Of a DNA stretch of 7,912 nucleotides, positions 4,357 to 7,912 are shown piece after piece (positions within the stretch are counted from its first letter, which is position 1; each line of letters opens with the position of its first letter). The notes beneath the pieces were generated by a model. It worked only from the letters and a program-made list of their open reading frames with translations, did not search any database and was not told the DNA's origin. This DNA comes from Clostridiales bacterium (GTDB taxonomy: Bacteria; Bacillota; Clostridia; Oscillospirales; Oscillospiraceae): assembly GCA_019421525.1 (NCBI GenBank), contig JAHZFC010000091.1, positions 1,070 through 8,981 of the forward strand, read 5' to 3'. A program made the position numbers and the translations under genes.

Positions 4357-5730
4357 ATGAGCTTGACTGACAGTGTAAAGAAGATCGGCTTTCGCAAGGC
4401 CTACGAGTATCTGGACAAGGATCCGGACACCAATATCCCCAGGCTGATGGAGTGGGTGGACCGCTTCGCGGGCAGCGGCCCCAACAGCTTTCCGGCGCAG
4501 CGGGCGGCCATACGAAACGCCATCAACGATCCTGACAACAACTGGTACCGGCTGATCCGCAGCATGTGGACGGACATCGACGACGGCGTGCGCCGGACGT
4601 TTTTTGAGAACTTCATCCTCAACGGCAACCTGATCGGATGGAAGAAGCAGCAGGAGGCGCGGGAGAAGTACGGCTGCAACATCCCCTGGGCCATCCTGCT
4701 GGACCCCACCTCCGCCTGCAACCTCCACTGCACCGGCTGCTGGGCGGCGGAGTACGGCAACAAGCTGAACCTGTCCTTTGATGAGATAGATAGCATCATC
4801 ACCCAGGGCAAGGACCTGGGGGTGTACATCTACATCTATACCGGCGGCGAGCCCATGGTGCGCAAGAACGACCTGATCGCCCTGTGCAACAAGCACCACG
4901 ACTGTGAGTTTTTGTGCTTCACCAACGCCACCCTCATCGACGAGGCCTTTGCCGATGAGATGCTCCGGGTGAAGAACTTCATCCCCGCCATTTCCGTAGA
5001 GGGCTTTGAGGAGGCCACCGACGGCCGCCGGGGAGACGGCGTGTTCCAGAAGGTGCGCGCCGCCATGAAGATATTGAAGGACAAAAAGCTGCCCTTCGGC
5101 GTGTCCTGCTGCTACACCAGCGCCAACATGGACTCTATCAGCTCGGAGGACTTTGTGGACGGCCTGGTGGAATGGGGTGCCAAGTTCGCCTGGTACTTCC
5201 ACTACATGCCCGTGGGCAACGACGCCGCCCCTGAGCTGCTGCCCACCCCGGAGCAGCGGGAGGAGCTGTACCACCGGGTGCGGGACAACTACCGCCACAC
5301 CAAGCCCATCTTCCTGCTGGACTTCCAGAACGACGGGGAGTATGTGGGCGGGTGCATCGCCGGGGGCCGGCGGTACCTCCACATCAACGCCAACGGCGAC
5401 GTGGACCCCTGCGTGTTCATCCACTACTCCGACTCCAACATCCGGGAGAAGTCCCTGCTGGACTGCCTGCGCTCCCCAATGTTCATGGCCTATCACGACG
5501 GGCAGCCCTTCAACGACAACATGCTGCGCCCCTGCCCCATGCTGGAGAACCCGGAAAAGCTGCGGGAGATGGTGGTGCGCACCGGCGCCCGGTCCACCGA
5601 TCCGGAGTCCCCGGAGAGTGCCGAGCACTTGTGCGCCAAGTGCGACGCCTATGCCGCAAACTGGAAGCCCACCGCCGACAAGCTGTGGGAAGAAGGCCGC
5701 AGGCGCAAGGAGGAAAAGGCCGGCGCCTGA
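4357..5730 (+). CDS. Radical SAM enzyme with SPASM-like C-terminal domain, substrate unknown
   Basis: The 457-residue cytoplasmic protein contains PTSACNLHCTGCW with the CxxxCxxC cluster-binding triad C121/C125/C128, which holds the 4Fe-4S cluster that cleaves S-adenosylmethionine. TGGEP follows at 163-167 (SAM contact), then AISVEG near 211-216. The C-terminal third has further cysteines (C333, C352, C370, C393) and a terminal CAKC (426-429). With GGCIAGGRRYLHINANGDVD preceding C352, this is the layout of a SPASM/twitch auxiliary cluster domain. An N-terminal region of about 110 residues (KAYEYLDKDPDTNIPRLMEW, later NNWYRLIRSMW) precedes the barrel. I recall close relatives in many Firmicutes, often beside a TetR regulator, but no established reaction. 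No precursor peptide gene is visible nearby, which argues mildly against a RiPP role. A terminator follows at 5806. Confidence 0.93.
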   Translation: MSLTDSVKKIGFRKAYEYLDKDPDTNIPRLMEWVDRFAGSGPNSFPAQRAAIRNAINDPDNNWYRLIRSMWTDIDDGVRRTFFENFILNGNLIGWKKQQEAREKYGCNIPWAILLDPTSACNLHCTGCWAAEYGNKLNLSFDEIDSIITQGKDLGVYIYIYTGGEPMVRKNDLIALCNKHHDCEFLCFTNATLIDEAFADEMLRVKNFIPAISVEGFEEATDGRRGDGVFQKVRAAMKILKDKKLPFGVSCCYTSANMDSISSEDFVDGLVEWGAKFAWYFHYMPVGNDAAPELLPTPEQREELYHRVRDNYRHTKPIFLLDFQNDGEYVGGCIAGGRRYLHINANGDVDPCVFIHYSDSNIREKSLLDCLRSPMFMAYHDGQPFNDNMLRPCPMLENPEKLREMVVRTGARSTDPESPESAEHLCAKCDAYAANWKPTADKLWEEGRRRKEEKAGA

Positions 5731-5805
5731 GCTCCATGGGGGCGCGGCCGTGCTGCGCCGGGCCTGGCGGGGCAGGAACGGTCTGAGCGCATCCAGAGAG
5801 CCGCC

Positions 5806-5842
5806 GGGCGCGGGATGGGTCCACCCGTCCCGCGCCCATTTT
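5806..5842 (+). terminator. Intrinsic terminator of the radical SAM gene
   Basis: GGGCGCGGGA (5806-5815) pairs with TCCCGCGCCC (5828-5837), extended by a T-G pair and GGG/CCC (5817-5819/5824-5826) around loop TCCA. ATTTTC follows. It lies about 75 nt after the stop codon. The bases between (5731-5805) hold nothing I recognise. Confidence 0.85.
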
Positions 5843-5896
5843 CGTGCCCGTCAGGGCAGAAGATCGTGGAAGGCTCAGAAAAAGCAAGGGTTTCTC

Positions 5897-5924
5897 TTGC
5901 AATTGCGAAAAAGTGTGCTACAAT
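5897..5924 (+). promoter_or_regulatory. Sigma-A promoter for the solute-binding lipoprotein gene
   Basis: The site has -35 TTGCAA (5897-5902), a 16-bp spacer and -10 TACAAT (5919-5924), preceded by TGC, giving an extended -10. The predicted start is near 5931. It lies immediately after the radical SAM terminator, so the two genes are separate units. Confidence 0.75.
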
Positions 5925-5930
5925 ATCACA

Positions 5931-6063
5931 GTCGGCACCAAAGGGACACACCGACCCGCCGGGGGCGGGCGGTGAGAGACCGGAGGACCGGCGGCGGGGC
6001 GCTGCTCCGCATACCTACAACTGAATAGGTTGAGAGAAACGCAGTAAGAAAGGAAGAAGCAAA
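5931..6063 (+). promoter_or_regulatory. Hairpin-rich leader of the lipoprotein gene
   Basis: This 133-nt untranslated leader can form GTCGG (5931-5935) with CCGAC (5951-5955). Alternatively, using some of the same bases, it forms CACCG-A-CCCGCC (5949-5960) with GGCGGG-CGGTG (5964-5974). Downstream are CCGG-AGGA-CCGG (5980-5991), a 7-bp stem at 5994-6000/6004-6010 with a G-U pair, and ACCTA/TAGGT (6013-6030). The two mutually exclusive first stems are what a switching leader would show. I match it to no riboswitch class. The ribosome binding site AGGAAG (6051-6056) is in an unpaired purine-rich tail. Confidence 0.45.
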
Positions 6064-7620
6064 ATGCCCAAATGCAAGAAACGGGCCCTTTTGCTGCTTG
6101 CCGCGGCGCTCACGCTGTCGGTCTCACTGTACGGATGTACAGGAGATACGCAGCCCAGCGAAAGCCCCACGGCATCTGCACAATCGGGCGAGCCATCCTA
6201 TGGAGGCTCAGTCACGGTAGGTATCTCACAGGATTTGGACAGCCTCGATCCCCATAAGGCGGTGGCCGCGGGGAGCAGCGAGGTGCTGTTCAACATCTTC
6301 GAGGGGCTGGTGAAGGCCAGCTCGGACGGCGAAGTGAGAGAGGCCGTCGCCAGTGACTATCAGGTCTCAGAGGATGGACTGACGTACACCTTCACCCTGC
6401 GGGAGGGCGTCACGTTCCACAATGGAGATCCGGTCACCGTCGAAGATGTGGTCTATTCCCTGGAACGCTGCGCCGGATCGGAGAACAATGGTACGCCTCT
6501 GATCTCGGCGTTTTCTAATGTCACGGACATCTCCGCCCCGGACGACAGCCATGTGGTGCTCACCCTGGCCGAGCCCAGCCTGGAGTTCATCTACTCCATG
6601 ACCGCCGCCATCATCCCGGCGGGCTCCGGCGACGGCATCGCCCAGGACCCCATCGGCACCGGCCCCTTCCGGTATGTGTCCTACACCCCCCAGGACAGCA
6701 TGGTCATCGAGAAGTATGACGGTTACTGGGGCGAAGAGGCCTATCTGGACCAGGTGACCTTCCGCATCATCACCAACAGCGATACCCTGGTGATGAGCCT
6801 GCAGAGCGGCTCCCTGGACATGGCCATCCATGTGCCCAACACCCAGGCCAGCCAGGTGGAGGGGGCCTTCACCGTGGTGGAGGACACCATGAAGCTGGTC
6901 CAGGCCCTGTACCTGAACAACGCCGTGGAGCCCTTTGACGACGTGCGGGTGCGCCAGGCCCTGTGCTACGCCATCAATGTCCAGGACATCATCGACCTTG
7001 TGTGCGACGGTGCCGGGGTGCAGGTGGGCAGCAGCATGTACCCCGCCTTCGGCAAGTACTACATGGAGGAGCTCAACGACGCCTACCCCTATGACGTGGA
7101 AAAGGCCAAGGAGTTTCTGGCCGAGGCGGGCTATCCCGACGGCTTCACCATGGACATCACCGTGCCCGGCAACTACGCCCAGCACGTGCAGACAGGCGAG
7201 GTCATCGCCGAGCAGCTCAAAGAGGTGGGCATCACCGCCAACATCGTCCAGGTGGAGTGGGAGACCTGGGTGTCCCAGGTGTACCAGGGCCGGGAGTACC
7301 AGTCCACCGTGTGCGGCGTGGCCGCCAGCGACATGACCGCCCGGGAGATGGTCATCCGCTATGTGTCCGACAACAGCCGGAACTTCCTCAACTTCAACGA
7401 CACCGAGTATGATCAGGCGGTGGAGCAGGCGGGGACCAGCCTGGACGCGGACGAGCAGGAGCAGCTGTACAAGCGGGCGCTGACCATCCTCAGCGAGCAG
7501 GCGGCCAGCGTGTGGATCCAGGACCTGTGCGACCTGACGGTCATGTCCCCCGAGCTGGGCGGGCTGGAGATGTACCGCACCTATGTGCTGGACATGAGCA
7601 CCATCTACTATTACGCCTGA
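6064..7620 (+). CDS. ABC transporter solute-binding lipoprotein, peptide/nickel family (SBP_bac_5)
   Basis: The 518-residue protein captures peptides or other small solutes at the outer face of the membrane and delivers them to an ABC permease. It starts MPKCKKRALLLLAAALTLSV and has a lipobox SLYGC with lipidation at C25, then a Ser/Pro/Thr linker to about residue 46. Family motifs follow: SQDLDSLDPHK, LTYTFTLREGVTFHNGDPVT (FHNGD at 118-122), DPIGTGPFRYV (GTGPF at 198-202), and the C-terminal lobe with AGYPDGFTMDITVPGNYAQH and GEVIAEQLKEVGI. Length fits DppA/OppA relatives. No permease or ATPase gene follows; a strong terminator comes 4 nt after the stop, so it must work with a transporter encoded elsewhere or outside the window. 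Third-position base use changes near residue 160 (see findings). Substrate is not predictable. Confidence 0.95.
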   Translation: MPKCKKRALLLLAAALTLSVSLYGCTGDTQPSESPTASAQSGEPSYGGSVTVGISQDLDSLDPHKAVAAGSSEVLFNIFEGLVKASSDGEVREAVASDYQVSEDGLTYTFTLREGVTFHNGDPVTVEDVVYSLERCAGSENNGTPLISAFSNVTDISAPDDSHVVLTLAEPSLEFIYSMTAAIIPAGSGDGIAQDPIGTGPFRYVSYTPQDSMVIEKYDGYWGEEAYLDQVTFRIITNSDTLVMSLQSGSLDMAIHVPNTQASQVEGAFTVVEDTMKLVQALYLNNAVEPFDDVRVRQALCYAINVQDIIDLVCDGAGVQVGSSMYPAFGKYYMEELNDAYPYDVEKAKEFLAEAGYPDGFTMDITVPGNYAQHVQTGEVIAEQLKEVGITANIVQVEWETWVSQVYQGREYQSTVCGVAASDMTAREMVIRYVSDNSRNFLNFNDTEYDQAVEQAGTSLDADEQEQLYKRALTILSEQAASVWIQDLCDLTVMSPELGGLEMYRTYVLDMSTIYYYA

Positions 7621-7623
7621 GCT

Positions 7624-7663
7624 GGAAACGGGGGCGCTGGCGGACAGCGCCCCCGTTTCCTTT
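7624..7663 (+). terminator. Intrinsic terminator of the lipoprotein gene
   Basis: GGAAACGGGGGCGCTG (7624-7639) pairs perfectly over 16 bp with CAGCGCCCCCGTTTCC (7645-7660), loop GCGGA, followed by a short TTT. The stem is exceptionally strong, though the T-run is weak. It begins 4 nt after the stop codon. Confidence 0.85.
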
Positions 7664-7670
7664 CACCAAG

Positions 7671-7816
7671 TCAAAAGAAACGGTCAGGTTTCACCTGACG
7701 GCAAATTTCTTTTTGCCTCGCACAAAAAGAAAACAAAAACCAAGGGCTGGCGCCCTTGACCTGTTTCAAGGACTGCGTCCTTGAGGTTTTGTTTTTCCCG
7801 ACCCCATTTCTTTTGA
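7671..7816 (+). repeat. Dispersed hairpin repeat, copy 3 (most complete)
   Basis: The copy is bounded by inverted ends TCAAAAGAAA (7671-7680) and TTTCTTTTGA (7807-7816). Inside are GTCAGGT/ACCTGAC (7683-7699, loop TTC), TTTCTTTTTG/CAAAAAGAAA (7706-7732), CAAGGGC/GCCCTTG (7741-7758) and CAAGGAC/GTCCTTG (7767-7783). The order matches copies 1 and 2, with several base changes that keep the stems paired. It has no reading frame worth calling, although one frame reads FHLTANFFLPRTK, the counterpart of the peptide from copy 1. Confidence 0.8.
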
Positions 7817-7822
7817 AGGTAC

Positions 7823-7905
7823 CGGCAAGGGCTGGGCCCTCGCCGCTCCTTGTGGCTATTCCATAGCCTCCGGCGGGTGACTTTCTAAGCGATTAGAAAG
7901 TCACC
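7823..7905. repeat. Hairpin cluster ending in a 13-bp GNRA-looped stem
   Basis: It contains GGCAAGGGC/GCCCTCGCC with one mismatch (about 7824-7843), GGCTAT-TCC-ATAGCC (7854-7868), and a perfect 13-bp stem GGTGACTTTCTAA (7876-7888) with TTAGAAAGTCACC (7893-7905) closed by loop GCGA. It directly follows copy 3 of the dispersed repeat but is a different sequence. The GTGACTTTCTAA arm resembles a dispersed repeat I recall from Oscillospiraceae genomes. It continues toward the window edge, so its extent is unknown. Confidence 0.6.
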
Positions 7906-7912
7906 AAAGAAT

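Noticed and set aside
3964..5628. Long minus-strand reading frame of 554 codons
   Set aside because: It is antisense to the radical SAM gene and the end of the TetR gene. It is a Val/His/Gly-rich shadow of high third-position GC, with no family motif.
6367..7185. Minus-strand reading frame of 272 codons
   Set aside because: It is antisense to the solute-binding lipoprotein gene, with typical GC-rich shadow composition and no ribosome binding site context.

Overview
The window is GC-rich (about 60 % or more by eye), yet its genes are Firmicutes-like. It has a zinc-type L33/SecE pair, consensus sigma-A promoters, strong AGGAGG-type ribosome binding sites, a half-size TauE/SafE pair, and intergenic hairpin repeats of a kind I associate with gut Oscillospiraceae (Flavonifractor/Lawsonibacter-like). 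That lineage is inferred from style and recollection, not from a search.

Layout. (1) 1-542, minus strand: rpmG followed by the first 32 codons of secE, read from a strong promoter at 514-542 through a structured leader of about 200 nt. (2) 536-1310, plus strand: a second consensus promoter whose -35 overlaps the rpmG -35 reads the other way into a 310-nt leader with two 45-bp direct repeats and two hairpins, then ruvX (YqgF family). (3) 1311-1944: no protein gene. It holds two copies of a dispersed hairpin repeat in opposite orientation and, between them, a nested set of long-range helices (1470-1716) that I read as an unclassified structured RNA. (4) 1945-2793: an exported, C-terminally anchored protein with two SH3-like modules. 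(5) 2805-3520, minus strand: two half-length TauE/SafE permease genes overlapping by one base. (6) 3582-5730, plus strand: a TetR-family regulator and a radical SAM/SPASM enzyme, with a shared 10-mer in inverted orientation on the two sides of the regulator gene. (7) 5806-7660: a terminator, then a promoter, a hairpin-rich leader, a solute-binding lipoprotein (SBP_bac_5) and its terminator. (8) 7671-7912: a third well-preserved copy of the dispersed repeat, followed by a different hairpin cluster that continues to the window edge.

How the parts fit. The left end is housekeeping (translation, secretion, RuvX). The middle is a TetR-radical SAM pair that looks like a small regulated unit with an unknown product, beside an anion-type exporter pair that faces away from it. 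The right end is a stand-alone nutrient-binding lipoprotein gene. The least explained material is non-coding: the 1470-1716 RNA candidate, the hairpin repeat family, and the leaders of rpmG, ruvX and the lipoprotein gene.
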